DNA from: Xanthomonas theicola
Lineage (GTDB): Bacteria; Pseudomonadota; Gammaproteobacteria; Xanthomonadales; Xanthomonadaceae
Direction: 5' to 3'
Length of the DNA stretch: 64,000 bases
Assembly (NCBI RefSeq): GCF_014236795.1
Contig: NZ_CP049017.1
Span: forward strand, 1,404,001-1,468,000
The translations under genes and the position numbers were made by a program. This document shows positions 1 through 9,411 of this stretch, in pieces. How positions within the stretch are numbered: the first letter of the stretch is position 1; every line of letters begins with the position of its first letter. The notes under the pieces were generated by a model. That model saw nothing but the letters and a program-made list of their open reading frames with translations, was not told where the DNA came from and did no database searches.

Positions 1-2
1 TC

Positions 3-1457
3 GAGGTCGCCGGCGATGCCGACGCGGCCGCCGCCGCGCGCTTCTTTTGGGAAACGGTGACCGCGCACTACAGCTACGTGATCGGCGGCAACGCCGACCG
101 CGAGTACTTCCAGGAGCCGGACAGCATCGCCGCGTTCCTGACCGAGCAGACCTGCGAGCACTGCAACAGCTACAACATGCTCAAGCTGACCCGGCACCTG
201 TACCAGTGGACGCCGCAGGCGCGCTATTTCGACTACTACGAGCGCACCCTGTACAACCATACGATGGCCGCGCAGCATCCGGCCACCGGCATGTTCACCT
301 ACATGACGCCGATGATCGGCGGCGGCGAGCGCGGCTTCTCCGACAAGTTCGATTCGTTCTGGTGCTGCGTCGGCAGCGGCATGGAGGCGCACGCGCAGTT
401 CGGCGACTCGATCTACTGGCAGGACGCGGCGGCGCTGTACGTGAACCTGTACATTCCTTCGACCCTGGACTGGCCCGAGCGCGACCTGGCGCTGGAACTG
501 GACAGCGGCGTGCCGGACAACGGCAAGGTGCGGCTGCAGCTGCGCCGCGCCGGCGCACGGACCCCGCGGCGCCTGCTGCTGCGGTTGCCGGCCTGGTGCC
601 AGGGCGGCTACACGCTGCGCCTCAACGGCAAGGCCCTGCGCGGCGCGGTGGCCGACGGCTACCTGGCGCTGGAGCGCGCCTGGCGCAGCGGCGACGTGAT
701 CGAACTGGAGCTGGCGGCACCGCTGCGGCTGGAACACGCCGCCGGCGATCCGGACACGGTAGTGGTGATGCGCGGCCCGCTGGCGCTGGCCGCCGACCTC
801 GGCCCGGTCGCCGGCGCCTACGACGCGCCGGACCCGGCGCTGGTGGCGTCGGCCGATCCGCTGGCCGGGTTCTCGGAACTGCCGCAGCCCGGGCACTTCC
901 TGGCCGCCGGCACGCAGCCGCCGGGGCTGACCTTCGTGCCGTTCTACGCGCAGTACGAGCGCCGCAGCGCGCTGTACTTCAAGCGCATGGCGCCAGCGCA
1001 ATGGGCGCAGGAAGCGGTGCGGCGTGCGCGCCAGCAGGCCGAGCGCGCCGCGCTGCAGGCCAGCGCAGTGGACATGATCCAGTTCGGCGACGCGGCCTCC
1101 GAGCAGGCGCACCAGTTGCGCAGCGACACCTCGTTCGGCGGCGCCTACCGCCGCCAGCAGTGCCGCGACGTGCGCGGCAAGGGCTTCGTCGAATTCCAGA
1201 TGCAGGGCAGCGCGCGGCCCCTGGCGCTGCGCCTGCGCTTCTGGGGCAGCGACAAGGGGCGCTTCAACATCCTGGTCGACGGCAAGCTGGCGGTGGAAGT
1301 GCAGGTGGAGCGCGGCCAGGTGATCGACTTCGTCGACCGCGACTACCCGCTGCCGCCCGCGCTGACCCGTGATGCAGCGCGGCTGACGATCCGCATCGAG
1401 CCGCAGCACGGCGACACCGCCGGGCCGCTGTTCGGTGGCTGGCTGATCCCGGCCTGA
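3..1457 (+). CDS. GH127 beta-L-arabinofuranosidase, 5'-truncated by window edge
   Basis: C-terminal part (about 484 codons) of a glycoside hydrolase family 127 protein, which removes beta-L-arabinofuranosyl residues from plant arabino-oligosaccharides or hydroxyproline-linked glycans. The reading frame is open to the left edge, so the start lies outside the window. The expected Zn/nucleophile signature is visible: a Glu-His-Cys in TCEHCNSYNMLKLT, and the paired cysteines in SFWCCVGSGME, which match the catalytic Cys and Zn ligands of the HypBA1-type active site. The C-terminal part is beta-rich and family-like. A second GH127 gene lies at 9408-11367 in the same catabolic region, which supports an arabinose-harvest role. 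Substrate specificity is inferred from the family. Confidence 0.85.
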   Translation, partial: EVAGDADAAAAARFFWETVTAHYSYVIGGNADREYFQEPDSIAAFLTEQTCEHCNSYNMLKLTRHLYQWTPQARYFDYYERTLYNHTMAAQHPATGMFTYMTPMIGGGERGFSDKFDSFWCCVGSGMEAHAQFGDSIYWQDAAALYVNLYIPSTLDWPERDLALELDSGVPDNGKVRLQLRRAGARTPRRLLLRLPAWCQGGYTLRLNGKALRGAVADGYLALERAWRSGDVIELELAAPLRLEHAAGDPDTVVVMRGPLALAADLGPVAGAYDAPDPALVASADPLAGFSELPQPGHFLAAGTQPPGLTFVPFYAQYERRSALYFKRMAPAQWAQEAVRRARQQAERAALQASAVDMIQFGDAASEQAHQLRSDTSFGGAYRRQQCRDVRGKGFVEFQMQGSARPLALRLRFWGSDKGRFNILVDGKLAVEVQVERGQVIDFVDRDYPLPPALTRDAARLTIRIEPQHGDTAGPLFGGWLIPA

Positions 1458-1521
1458 GCCCTGGCCACCGTCGCGGCGCATGCGCGCCGCGGCACGGACC
1501 TCCCTCACCCCCAAGGGAGTT

Positions 1522-2020
1522 CCCCCGGCTTTGCCGGGGTAGCAGTAGCCGTTTGCCGTTTACAGGAGTCCATCGCGGAGACGGCGGTTGTGAGCCGCCA
1601 AGCACACGATCGGAGAATCCGGAGATGGACAGGTATCAGAGTCTAAGTCACAGCCAAGATGCCCGATCACGTGCACAGGATGTTGCGGATTCGGCGAAGC
1701 TGGCGGTGTCGCCGGTGGTGGGCTACATCAAGGGCAAGCGCGCGATCCATCTGGCAGGGGGGTATGCCGAGCGTAAACGGAACGTCGTGGGTCGGCACTT
1801 CTGGGCCAGAGGCTACTTTGTATCGACGGTAGGTCGGGATGGAGCGGAGGTCCGGGAGGACGTGCGCAATCAGGAGAAGGAGGATGACCGGCTCGATCAG
1901 TTGCAGTTGCTGCGATAAGCCAGCCACTTTCAGGTGGCGCCATTCGAGGGAGGCGCGTTAGCGCCCCCGCCAGCCGCTTTGAGCGGCTCACATTACGAAT
2001 GCCCCCGGCTTTGCCGGGGG
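1522..2020 (+). mobile_element. Decayed IS200-type element (copy A)
   Basis: The remnant is bounded by near-identical short palindromes, CCCCCGGCTTTGCCGGGG at 1522-1539 and a matching one at 2002-2020. It contains the 3' hairpins also present in the element at 60381-62180 (a CACTTTCAGGTG-type stem after the stop codon, a GGGAGGCGCG...CCCCC stem, and the AGCCGCTTTGAGCGGCT stem). The leader before the ORF also matches copy B in scattered blocks, including AAGCACACGA. It sits between the GH127 gene and the arabinose catabolic genes. Confidence 0.75.
1625..1918 (+). pseudogene. IS200-type Y1 transposase remnant
   Basis: The start (MDRYQSLSHS) and the C-terminal half (from VVGYIKGKRAIHLA to LDQLQLLR) match the transposase at 60485-60916, but about 130 bp between them is missing. 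The HUH motif survives only out of frame: DNA reading PDHVH is present around 1659-1673 in another frame. In the C-terminal YxxxQ motif the catalytic Tyr position reads Asp (DVRNQE). The protein cannot be an active transposase. Confidence 0.75.
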
Positions 2021-2096
2021 ATTGTGACTTGCCGGGTCTTCAGTCGGGCGCGGACGAACCAGGGCGTGGCGGTGGTGGGCATGGCGGCCGATGCAT

Positions 2097-2118
2097 ATTA
2101 ATGTTGGTATACATTAAT
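2097..2118. promoter_or_regulatory. Candidate operator: inverted repeat ATTAATG-N8-CATTAAT
   Basis: A perfect 7-bp inverted repeat with an 8-bp spacer containing GGTATA. It lies in an AT-rich island (about 2091-2145) within otherwise GC-rich DNA, 118 bp upstream of the araD1-like start. Position and symmetry suggest a regulator site for the arabinose catabolic/transport operon. The cognate regulator is not in the window, and the -35/-10 assignment is uncertain. Confidence 0.5.
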
Positions 2119-2235
2119 CTAAAAACGATATTTGTTGTATATAGGTCATCCGGCCAGAATAGGAGCCGCATCCGAGGCTGCGGGGTGGTCCCGTTGCCGC
2201 GCCGCTCTTAGCGCATTCCGACAGGCGACCGATTC

Positions 2236-3243
2236 ATGCGACTGATCCAACTGCTCGACGATGGCGGCCTTCCCTGCGTGGGGGTGGTGGAGGCGTCCGG
2301 GACCCAGGTGCGCGTGCTGCGCGAGGTTGGTTCGATCTATGCGCTGGCCAACGCCGCGCTCGCCGCCGGCACCACGCTGGACGCTTACGCCACGCGCCAG
2401 CGCGGCGACAGCGTGCTCGACTACGCCGACCTGCTGGGCAGCGGCCGCGTGCTGTCGCCGCTGACCCATCCGGACCCGGCGCACTGTCGTGTCACCGGCA
2501 CCGGCCTGACCCACCTGGGCAGCGCTGCGGCCCGCGATGCGATGCACCAGCAGCTGCAGCAGCAGGCGAGCCTGGGCACGCTCACCGATTCGATGAAGAT
2601 CTTCCAACTCGGGGTGGAGGGCGGGATTCCGTGCGACGGTCAGCCCGGCGCGCAGCCGGAGTGGTTCTACAAGGGCGACGGCGGCATCCTGGTGGCGCCG
2701 GGCGCGCCGCTGCCGTCGCCGGAGTTCGCGCTGGACGGCGGCGAGGAGCCGGAGTTGGTCGGGCTGTACGTGATCGGCGCCGACGGCGTGCCGTACCGGC
2801 TCGGCTTCGCGCTGGGCAACGAGTTCTCCGACCACGTCACCGAGCGCCAGAACTACCTGTACCTGGCCCATTCCAAGCTGCGCGCCTGCGCGGTGGGTCC
2901 GGAACTGCGCAGTGGCGCGTTGCCGCGCGACCTGCGCGGCAGCAGCCGCATCCGCCGCGGCGATGCGGTGATCTGGGAGAAGCCCTTTGTCACCGGCGAG
3001 GCCAACATGTGCCATTCGCTGGCCAATCTGGAGTACCACCATTTCAAGTACGCTGCGCATCGCGTGCCCGGCGACGTGCACCTGCACTTCTTCGGCACCG
3101 CCACGCTGAGCTTCGCCGACGGCGTGCAGGCCGAGCCGGGCGACCGTTTCGAGATCGAACTGCCCGCGTTGGGCGCGGCGCTGGTCAACCCGTTGCAGCG
3201 GGTGCCGACCGGGTTCGCGCTCGGCGGGGTGCGCGCGCTGTGA
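2236..3243 (+). CDS. AraD1/GguC-type FAH-family protein, probable 2-keto-3-deoxy-L-arabonate dehydratase
   Basis: 335 aa of the fumarylacetoacetate-hydrolase-like AraD1 family, whose members are found with sugar ABC transporters and non-phosphorylative pentose pathways. The segment LGNEFSDHVTERQNYLYLAHSK and the acidic residues around EPELVGLYVI fit the FAH-fold metal/active site. The next gene, 34 bp downstream, is an aldehyde dehydrogenase that would take alpha-ketoglutarate semialdehyde to 2-ketoglutarate, so dehydration of 2-keto-3-deoxy-L-arabonate is the most economical role. The exact substrate is inferred from context. The AT-rich region upstream carries a candidate operator. Confidence 0.75.
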   Translation: MRLIQLLDDGGLPCVGVVEASGTQVRVLREVGSIYALANAALAAGTTLDAYATRQRGDSVLDYADLLGSGRVLSPLTHPDPAHCRVTGTGLTHLGSAAARDAMHQQLQQQASLGTLTDSMKIFQLGVEGGIPCDGQPGAQPEWFYKGDGGILVAPGAPLPSPEFALDGGEEPELVGLYVIGADGVPYRLGFALGNEFSDHVTERQNYLYLAHSKLRACAVGPELRSGALPRDLRGSSRIRRGDAVIWEKPFVTGEANMCHSLANLEYHHFKYAAHRVPGDVHLHFFGTATLSFADGVQAEPGDRFEIELPALGAALVNPLQRVPTGFALGGVRAL

Positions 3244-3277
3244 TCGCCACGCGCCGCCACCACATCAGGAGGACTGC

Positions 3278-4717
3278 ATGAACCAACGTTTCCAGAGCTA
3301 TATCGACGGCCAGTGGGTGGCCGGTACGGATGCGGCGCCGGACGAGAATCCCTCGGACCTGTCCGCGCCGGTCGGCGAGGTCGGCAGCGTCGACGCCGAC
3401 GCGGTGCGCGGCGCGATCGCCGCGGCCAATGCGGCGCAGGCCAAGTGGGCGGCGAGCACGCCGCAGCAGCGCGCCGACGCGCTGGACTTGGTCGGCAGCG
3501 AGATCCTGGCGCGCAAGCAGGAGCTGGGCACGCTGCTGGCCTGCGAGGAAGGCAAGACGCTGCCGGAGAGCATCGGGGAGGCGGCCCGCGCCGGGCAGAT
3601 CTTCAAGTTCTTCGCCGGCGAGGCGCTGCGCATTCCCGGGGAGAAGCTCGCCTCCACCCGCCCCGGCGTGGACGTGGAGATCACCCGCGAGCCGGTCGGC
3701 ACGGTGGGCATCATCGCGCCGTGGAACTTCCCGCTGGCGATCCCGGCGTGGAAGATCGCCCCGGCGCTGGCCTACGGCAACACGGTGGTGTTCAAGCCGG
3801 CCGAGATCGTGCCCGGCTGCGCCTGGGCGATCGCCGAGATCCTGAGCCGGGCCGGATTGCCCGATGGCGCGTTCAACCTGGTGATCGGCAGCGGCCGCAC
3901 CGTCGGCCAGGCGCTGGTCGAGGACCGCGGCATCGACGCGCTGAGTTTCACCGGCTCGGTGCCGACCGGCAACCATCTGCTCAAGCAGGCGGCCGCGCGC
4001 GGGCTGAAGATCCAGCTGGAGATGGGCGGCAAGAATCCGCTGGTGGTGCTGGCCGATGCGGACCTGGAGGTGGCGGTGGAGATCGCGGTCAACGGCGCGT
4101 ACTTCTCCACCGGCCAGCGCTGCACCGCGTCCAGCCGGCTGATCGTGGAGCGCGCGGTGTACGAGGAGTTCGTCGCGCGCGTGAGCAAGCGCCTGGCCAC
4201 GCTGAAGATCGGCCATGCGCTGAGCCCCGGCATCGACATCGGCCCGGTGGCCAGCGCCAGCCAGTTGGCGCAGGACCGCGACTACGTGCGCATCGCCCAG
4301 GAAGAGGGCGCCGAGCTGGTGTACGGCGGCGAGGCGCTGGAGTGCGCGCACCCGGGCCACTACATGCGCCCGGCGCTGCTGGCCGCGCAGCCGCAGCACC
4401 GCATCGCGCGCGAGGAAGTGTTCGGTCCGGTCGCGGCGGTGATGCCGGCCGAGGACTACGAACATGCGCTGGCGCTGGCCAACGACACCGAGTTCGGTCT
4501 GTGCGCCGGCATCGCCACGCGTTCGCTCAAGCACGCCACGCATTTCAAGCGGCATGCGCAGGCGGGCATGGTGATGGTCAACCTGCCTACCGCCGGGGTC
4601 GATCCGCACGTGCCGTTCGGCGGGCGCAAGGCCTCCAGCTACGGCCCGCGCGAGCAGGGCCGCTATGCGGTGGAGTTTTATACGACGGTCAAGACGGCCT
4701 ATACATTGGCGGGATGA
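3278..4717 (+). CDS. NAD(P)-dependent aldehyde dehydrogenase, probable alpha-ketoglutarate semialdehyde dehydrogenase
   Basis: 479 aa, full length for the ALDH superfamily. The general-base Glu248 lies in LEMGGKNP, the catalytic Cys282 in STGQRCTASS, and the cofactor-binding PWNFPLAIPAWK segment is present near residue 148. AGGAGG sits just upstream of the ATG. It follows the AraD1-like gene directly, matching the last step of the L-arabinose to 2-ketoglutarate route (semialdehyde oxidation). Other semialdehydes, such as succinate semialdehyde, are possible substrates; the pathway context favours ketoglutarate semialdehyde. Confidence 0.82.
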   Translation: MNQRFQSYIDGQWVAGTDAAPDENPSDLSAPVGEVGSVDADAVRGAIAAANAAQAKWAASTPQQRADALDLVGSEILARKQELGTLLACEEGKTLPESIGEAARAGQIFKFFAGEALRIPGEKLASTRPGVDVEITREPVGTVGIIAPWNFPLAIPAWKIAPALAYGNTVVFKPAEIVPGCAWAIAEILSRAGLPDGAFNLVIGSGRTVGQALVEDRGIDALSFTGSVPTGNHLLKQAAARGLKIQLEMGGKNPLVVLADADLEVAVEIAVNGAYFSTGQRCTASSRLIVERAVYEEFVARVSKRLATLKIGHALSPGIDIGPVASASQLAQDRDYVRIAQEEGAELVYGGEALECAHPGHYMRPALLAAQPQHRIAREEVFGPVAAVMPAEDYEHALALANDTEFGLCAGIATRSLKHATHFKRHAQAGMVMVNLPTAGVDPHVPFGGRKASSYGPREQGRYAVEFYTTVKTAYTLAG

Positions 4718-4814
4718 ACTGATCGATCCACTCGCGCGCCTGCCTGGGAGGGTGGGCGGCCGCCGCGGCCCGAACGCCGCACGGCCGCCAGCGTGCAACG
4801 AACGAGGAGGGGTT

Positions 4815-5807
4815 ATGCAGAAGTCAGGAGTGCGTGCGGCGGTGCTGGGGATGGCGGTGCTGCTGGGTTGGGCGTTGAGCGCGTGTTCCGGCGGGGGCAA
4901 GGACGCGGCCGGGAAGGACGCCCCGATCACCGTCGGCTTCAGCCAGGTGGGGGCCGAGAGCGAGTGGCGCACCGCCAACACCGCCTCGGTGAAGCAGGCG
5001 ATCGAGCAGGCCGGCATGAAGCTGAAGTTCTCCGATGCGCAGCAGAAGCAGGAGAACCAGATCAAGGCGCTGCGTTCGTTCATCGCCCAGCGCGTGGACG
5101 TGATCGCGTTCTCGCCGGTGGTCGAGTCCGGCTGGGAGACCGTGCTGCGCGAGGCCAAGGCGGCGAACATCCCGGTGCTGCTGACCGACCGCGCGGTCAA
5201 GGTGTCCGACGACAGCCTGTACGTCACCCTGATCGGTTCGGACTTCGTCGAGGAAGGGCGCAAGGCCGGGCGCTGGCTGCTCGAACAGTCGCCGCTGAAG
5301 GACGGCGACACGCCGGTGCGCATCGTCGAACTGCAGGGCACGGTGGGCTCGGCGCCGGCGATCGACCGCATGAAGGGCTTCAAGGAGATCATCGCCGCCA
5401 ACCCGCGCTTCCAGGTGGTGCGCTCGCAGAGCGGGGACTTCACCCGGGCCAAGGGCAAGGAAGTGATGGAGGCGTTCCTGAAGTCGGAAGGGCGCAACAT
5501 CGACGTGCTGTACGCGCACAACGACGACATGGCGATCGGCGCGATCCAGGCGATCGAGGAAGCCGGGCTGACGCCGGGCAAGGACATCCTGGTGATCTCC
5601 ATCGACGGGGTGAAGGGCGCGTTCGAGGCGATGCAGGCCGGCAAGCTCAACGTCACCGTGGAATGCAATCCGCTGCTGGGCCCGCAACTGGTGCAGGCGA
5701 TCGGCGACGTCAAGGCCGGCAAGCCGCTGCCCAAGCGCATCGTGGTCGAGGAGTCGGTCTATACCCAGGAGCAGGCCGCCGCCGAGCTGCCCAAGCGCAA
5801 GTACTGA
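4815..5807 (+). CDS. Furanose ABC transporter substrate-binding lipoprotein (YtfQ-like)
   Basis: 330 aa periplasmic binding protein of the ribose/galactofuranose cluster. The ATG at 4815 follows an AGGAGGGG ribosome site and gives a lipoprotein signal ending LSAC, with Cys24 as lipidation site. The mature protein begins ITVGFSQVGAESEWRTAN, typical of YtfQ. The neighbours encode an ATPase and two permeases in the YtfR-YtfT-YjfF order. Given the arabinofuranosidases alongside, L-arabinofuranose is the likely ligand, although E. coli YtfQ is known for galactofuranose. Confidence 0.85.
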   Translation: MQKSGVRAAVLGMAVLLGWALSACSGGGKDAAGKDAPITVGFSQVGAESEWRTANTASVKQAIEQAGMKLKFSDAQQKQENQIKALRSFIAQRVDVIAFSPVVESGWETVLREAKAANIPVLLTDRAVKVSDDSLYVTLIGSDFVEEGRKAGRWLLEQSPLKDGDTPVRIVELQGTVGSAPAIDRMKGFKEIIAANPRFQVVRSQSGDFTRAKGKEVMEAFLKSEGRNIDVLYAHNDDMAIGAIQAIEEAGLTPGKDILVISIDGVKGAFEAMQAGKLNVTVECNPLLGPQLVQAIGDVKAGKPLPKRIVVEESVYTQEQAAAELPKRKY

Positions 5808-5819
5808 CGGGGCGCGGCG

Positions 5820-7334
5820 ATGACCCCGGTCGTGCTGCACGCGCAGGGATTGAGCAAGGCCTATGCCGGCGTCGCGGCGCTGGAGGACGTGGCGCTGTGC
5901 CTGCGCGGCGGCGAGATCCATGCGCTGATGGGCCAGAACGGCGCCGGCAAATCGACCCTGATCAAGCTGCTGACCGGGGTGGTGGCCGCCGACGCCGGGC
6001 GCATCGCGCTGGGCGGCGAGGCCGTCGCGCCGGGCTCGCCGCTGCAGGCGCAGCAACTGGGCATCAGCACGGTCTACCAGGAAGTGAACCTGTGCGCGAA
6101 CCTGTCGGTGGCCGAGAACCTCTTCGCCGGCCGCTATCCACTGACGGGCTGGCCGCGGCGCATCCACTGGCGCCGGGTCGAGCGCGAGGCGCGCGAGGGC
6201 CTGCAGCGCCTGGGCGTGGACATCGACGTGCGCCGCGCGCTGTCGGCCTATCCGGTGGCGGTGCAGCAGATGGTGGCGATCGCGCGCGCGCTGAGCGTGT
6301 CGGCGCGGGTGCTGATCCTGGACGAACCCACCTCCAGCCTGGACGGGAGCGAGGTCGCCGAGTTGTTCCGGGTCATGCGCGGCCTGCGCGCGCAGGGCCT
6401 GGCGATCCTGTTCGTGACCCACTTCCTCGACCAGGTGTACGCGGTGTCCGACCGCATCAGCGTATTGCGCAACGGTCGCCTGGTCGGCGAGTACCTGGCC
6501 GCGGACCTGCCGGCGCCGCGGCTGATCGCAGCGATGGTCGGACGCGAACTCGACGTGGCCGCGGCGGCGGCGGCGGCGGTGGACGCCGCGCCGCCCGAAG
6601 ACGCGCCGGTGCTGCTGCAGGCGCAGGGCCTGGGCCGGCGCGGCCAGCTGCATCCGCTGGACCTGCAACTGCGCCGCGGCCAGGTGCTGGGCCTGGCCGG
6701 CCTGCTCGGCGCCGGCCGCACCGAACTGGCGCGGCTGCTGTTCGGCCTGGACCGCGCCGATGGCGGCCGCATCTGCATCGACGGGCAGGCGGTGACGCTG
6801 CTCGGCCCGCCCGACGCGATCGGCCACGGCCTGGCGCTGTGCCCGGAAGAGCGCAAGACCGAGGGCATCGTCGCCGAGCTGTCGGTGCGCGAGAACATCG
6901 TGCTGGCGCTGCAGGCGCGCATGGGCCTGCGCCGGTTCCTGCCGCTGGCCGAGCAGCTGCGCCTCGCGCAGGGCTACGTGGACGCGCTGGACATCAAGAC
7001 CGCCAGCGTGGAGACGCCGGTGGGCCTGCTGTCCGGCGGCAACCAGCAGAAAGTGGTGCTGGCGCGCTGGCTGGCGACGCAGCCGCGGCTGCTGATCCTC
7101 GACGAACCCACCCGCGGCATCGACATCGCCGCCAAACAGGACATCATGACCCGGATCCTGACGCTGGCCCGCGAGGGCATGGCGGTGCTGTTCATTTCCG
7201 CCGAAGTGGCCGAGATCGCGCGCATCGCCGACCGCATCGCGGTGCTGCGCGAACGCCGCCTGGTGGGCGAACTGCCCGGCGGCTGCGGCGAGCGCGCGGT
7301 GTTCGAACTGATCGCCGGGAGCGCGGCGGCATGA
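5820..7334 (+). CDS. Sugar ABC transporter ATPase, tandem domains (YtfR-like)
   Basis: 504 aa with two ABC domains. The first has a canonical Walker A (GQNGAGKST, residues 38-46) and Walker B (LILDEPTSSLD), but its signature is the atypical LSAYPVAVQQ. The second has a degenerate P-loop (GLLGAGRTE) and a good LSGGNQQKVVLAR signature. This asymmetry is normal for ribose-type importers. The gene starts 12 bp after the binding-protein gene, and its stop overlaps the next start (ATGA). Confidence 0.88.
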   Translation: MTPVVLHAQGLSKAYAGVAALEDVALCLRGGEIHALMGQNGAGKSTLIKLLTGVVAADAGRIALGGEAVAPGSPLQAQQLGISTVYQEVNLCANLSVAENLFAGRYPLTGWPRRIHWRRVEREAREGLQRLGVDIDVRRALSAYPVAVQQMVAIARALSVSARVLILDEPTSSLDGSEVAELFRVMRGLRAQGLAILFVTHFLDQVYAVSDRISVLRNGRLVGEYLAADLPAPRLIAAMVGRELDVAAAAAAAVDAAPPEDAPVLLQAQGLGRRGQLHPLDLQLRRGQVLGLAGLLGAGRTELARLLFGLDRADGGRICIDGQAVTLLGPPDAIGHGLALCPEERKTEGIVAELSVRENIVLALQARMGLRRFLPLAEQLRLAQGYVDALDIKTASVETPVGLLSGGNQQKVVLARWLATQPRLLILDEPTRGIDIAAKQDIMTRILTLAREGMAVLFISAEVAEIARIADRIAVLRERRLVGELPGGCGERAVFELIAGSAAA

Positions 7335-8386
7335 GCGCGGCGGCCACGCCTGCGCCGAGCGCGCCGCGGCTGCCGGCGCGCCTGCTCGCCCACCCGCTGT
7401 TCTGGCCGCTGGCCACGCTGGCGCTGCTGCTGCTCGGCAACGGCCTGTGGAATCCCGGCTTCCTGGCGCTGCAATGGCGCGACGGGCACCTGTACGGCAA
7501 TCTGGTGGACATCGGCAACCGCGCCGCGCCGCTGGCGCTGGTGGCGCTGGGCATGACCCTGGTGATCGCGGTGCGCGGGCTGGACATCTCGGTCGGCGCG
7601 GTGGTGGCGATCGCCGCCACGGTGGCGGCGTGGATGATCGGCGGCGGCGCGCACAGCCGCTTCCCGCTGTGGGCGGTGATCGCCGCGCCGCTGCTGGTCG
7701 CGGCCGCGTGCGGACTGTGGAACGGGCTGCTGGTGGTCAAGGTCGGCATGCAGCCGATCATCGCCACGCTGATCCTGATGGTGGCCGGGCGTGGCGTGGC
7801 CCAGCTGATCGGCGACGGCCAGATCCTGACCATCTACTCCCGGCCGTACTTCTACCTGGGCAACGGCTACCTGCTCGGCCTGCCGTTCGCGCTGTTCGTG
7901 GTCGCGGCGGTGTTCGTGGCCTTGCAGCTGCTGCTCGGGCGCACCGCGCTGGGCCTGTTCGTGCGCGCGATCGGGCACAACCCGCGCGCGGCGCGCGTGG
8001 CCGGGATCAAGGCGCGGCGGATCGCGGTGCTGCTGTACGTGTTCTGCGCGTTCAGCGCCGGCCTGGCCGGTCTGCTGATCAGTTCCAACGTCAAGAGCGC
8101 CGACGCCAACAACGCCGGCCAGTTGATGGAGCTGGACGCGATCCTGGCGGTCACCCTGGGCGGCACGCTGCTCGACGGCGGCCGCTTCAGCCTGGCCGGC
8201 AGCCTGATCGGCGCGCTGATCATCCAGACCCTGACCGCCACGATCTACGCGATCGGCGTACCGGCGCAGGTCACCATGCTGATCAAGGCGCTGCTGGTGT
8301 TCGCGGTGATGCTGCTGCAATCGCCGCGGTTCCGCGCCAGCGTGCGCGGCTGGGTGCGGCGTGCGCCCGTCGGAGCGGGGCGATGA
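7331..8386 (+). CDS. Sugar ABC transporter permease (YtfT-like)
   Basis: 351 aa inner-membrane permease of the RbsC/AraH family with multiple hydrophobic helices and the conserved loop RGLDISVGAVVAIAA. It is translationally coupled to the ATPase through the ATGA overlap at 7331-7334, and its own stop overlaps the next start in the same way. It is the first of two non-identical permeases, as in the YtfT/YjfF pair. Confidence 0.87.
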   Translation: MSAAATPAPSAPRLPARLLAHPLFWPLATLALLLLGNGLWNPGFLALQWRDGHLYGNLVDIGNRAAPLALVALGMTLVIAVRGLDISVGAVVAIAATVAAWMIGGGAHSRFPLWAVIAAPLLVAAACGLWNGLLVVKVGMQPIIATLILMVAGRGVAQLIGDGQILTIYSRPYFYLGNGYLLGLPFALFVVAAVFVALQLLLGRTALGLFVRAIGHNPRAARVAGIKARRIAVLLYVFCAFSAGLAGLLISSNVKSADANNAGQLMELDAILAVTLGGTLLDGGRFSLAGSLIGALIIQTLTATIYAIGVPAQVTMLIKALLVFAVMLLQSPRFRASVRGWVRRAPVGAGR

Positions 8387-9411
8387 GCGCGGCCGGGGCG
8401 CCGGTCCAGCGCGCACGCGGCCTGCGCGGCGTCGGCGCGCGGCTGCATGGCGCGCGCCTGCCGCTGGCGATCACCGTGGCCCTGTTCGCGGCCATGGCCG
8501 GCGCCGGCGGCGTGCTCTACGACGGCTTCCTGTCGCCGCAGGTGTTCGCCAACCTGCTGATCGACAATGCCTTCCTGTGCATCGCCGCGGTTGGCATGAG
8601 CTTGGTGATCCTCAGCGGCGGCATCGACCTGTCGGTGGGCGCGGTGATCGCCTTCACCACAGTGCTGTCGGCCTCGCTGGTGCAGCGCCACGGCTGGTCG
8701 CCCCTGGCGGTGATCCCGCTGGTGCTGCTGCTCGGGGCGCTGTTCGGCGCGTTCATGGGCATGCTGATCCAGCGCTACCGGCTGCAGCCGTTCGTGGTGA
8801 CCCTGGCCGGCATGTTCCTGGCGCGCGGCGCCAGCTATCTGATCAGCGTCGACTCGATCCCGATCGACGCGCCGCTGTACGTGGCCATCGCCCAGTTCCG
8901 GGTGCCGATCGGCGCCGGCGCCTCGCTGTCGATCGGCGCGCTGATCGCGCTGGCCACGGTGGCGCTGGGCATGTGGCTGGCGCACTGCACGCGTTTTGGC
9001 CGCGGCGTGTACGCCCTGGGCGGCAGCGAGGCCTCGGCGCGGCTGATGGGCCTGCCGGTGGCCGCCCTCCAGATCAAGGTCTACGCCTTCAGCGGCGGCT
9101 GTTCGGCGCTGGCCGGGGTGGTGTGCACGTTCTACATGCTGTCCGGCTACAGCCTGCACGCGCTGGGCCTGGAACTGGACGCGATCGCCGCGGTGGTGAT
9201 CGGCGGCACCCTGCTGGCCGGCGGCAGCGGCTACGTGATCGGCACCTTGTTCGGGGTGCTGATCCTGGGCGTGATCCAGACCCTGATCGTGTTCGACGGC
9301 ACGCTCAGCGCGTGGTGGACGCGCATCGTGATCGGCGCGCTGCTGCTGCTGTTCTGCCTGCTGCAGCGGCTGTTGACCCGGCGCCCTCGGACCACCGGAG
9401 AGCACGCATGA
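8383..9411 (+). CDS. yjfF: Sugar ABC transporter permease (YjfF-like)
   Basis: 342 aa inner-membrane permease with the loop SGGIDLSVGAVIAFTT and the QPFVVTLAGMFLARG segment characteristic of YjfF. Both ends overlap neighbours by ATGA (8383-8386 and 9408-9411), so the transporter genes and the following GH127 gene form one tightly coupled operon. The symbol is assigned by family resemblance. Confidence 0.86.
   Translation: MSAAGAPVQRARGLRGVGARLHGARLPLAITVALFAAMAGAGGVLYDGFLSPQVFANLLIDNAFLCIAAVGMSLVILSGGIDLSVGAVIAFTTVLSASLVQRHGWSPLAVIPLVLLLGALFGAFMGMLIQRYRLQPFVVTLAGMFLARGASYLISVDSIPIDAPLYVAIAQFRVPIGAGASLSIGALIALATVALGMWLAHCTRFGRGVYALGGSEASARLMGLPVAALQIKVYAFSGGCSALAGVVCTFYMLSGYSLHALGLELDAIAAVVIGGTLLAGGSGYVIGTLFGVLILGVIQTLIVFDGTLSAWWTRIVIGALLLLFCLLQRLLTRRPRTTGEHA

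Noticed and set aside
1522-2020. CRISPR-like or attachment-site reading of the repeated CCCCCGGC...GCCGGGG palindromes
   Set aside because: They occur as the two ends of IS200-type elements, not as regularly spaced repeats with spacers.
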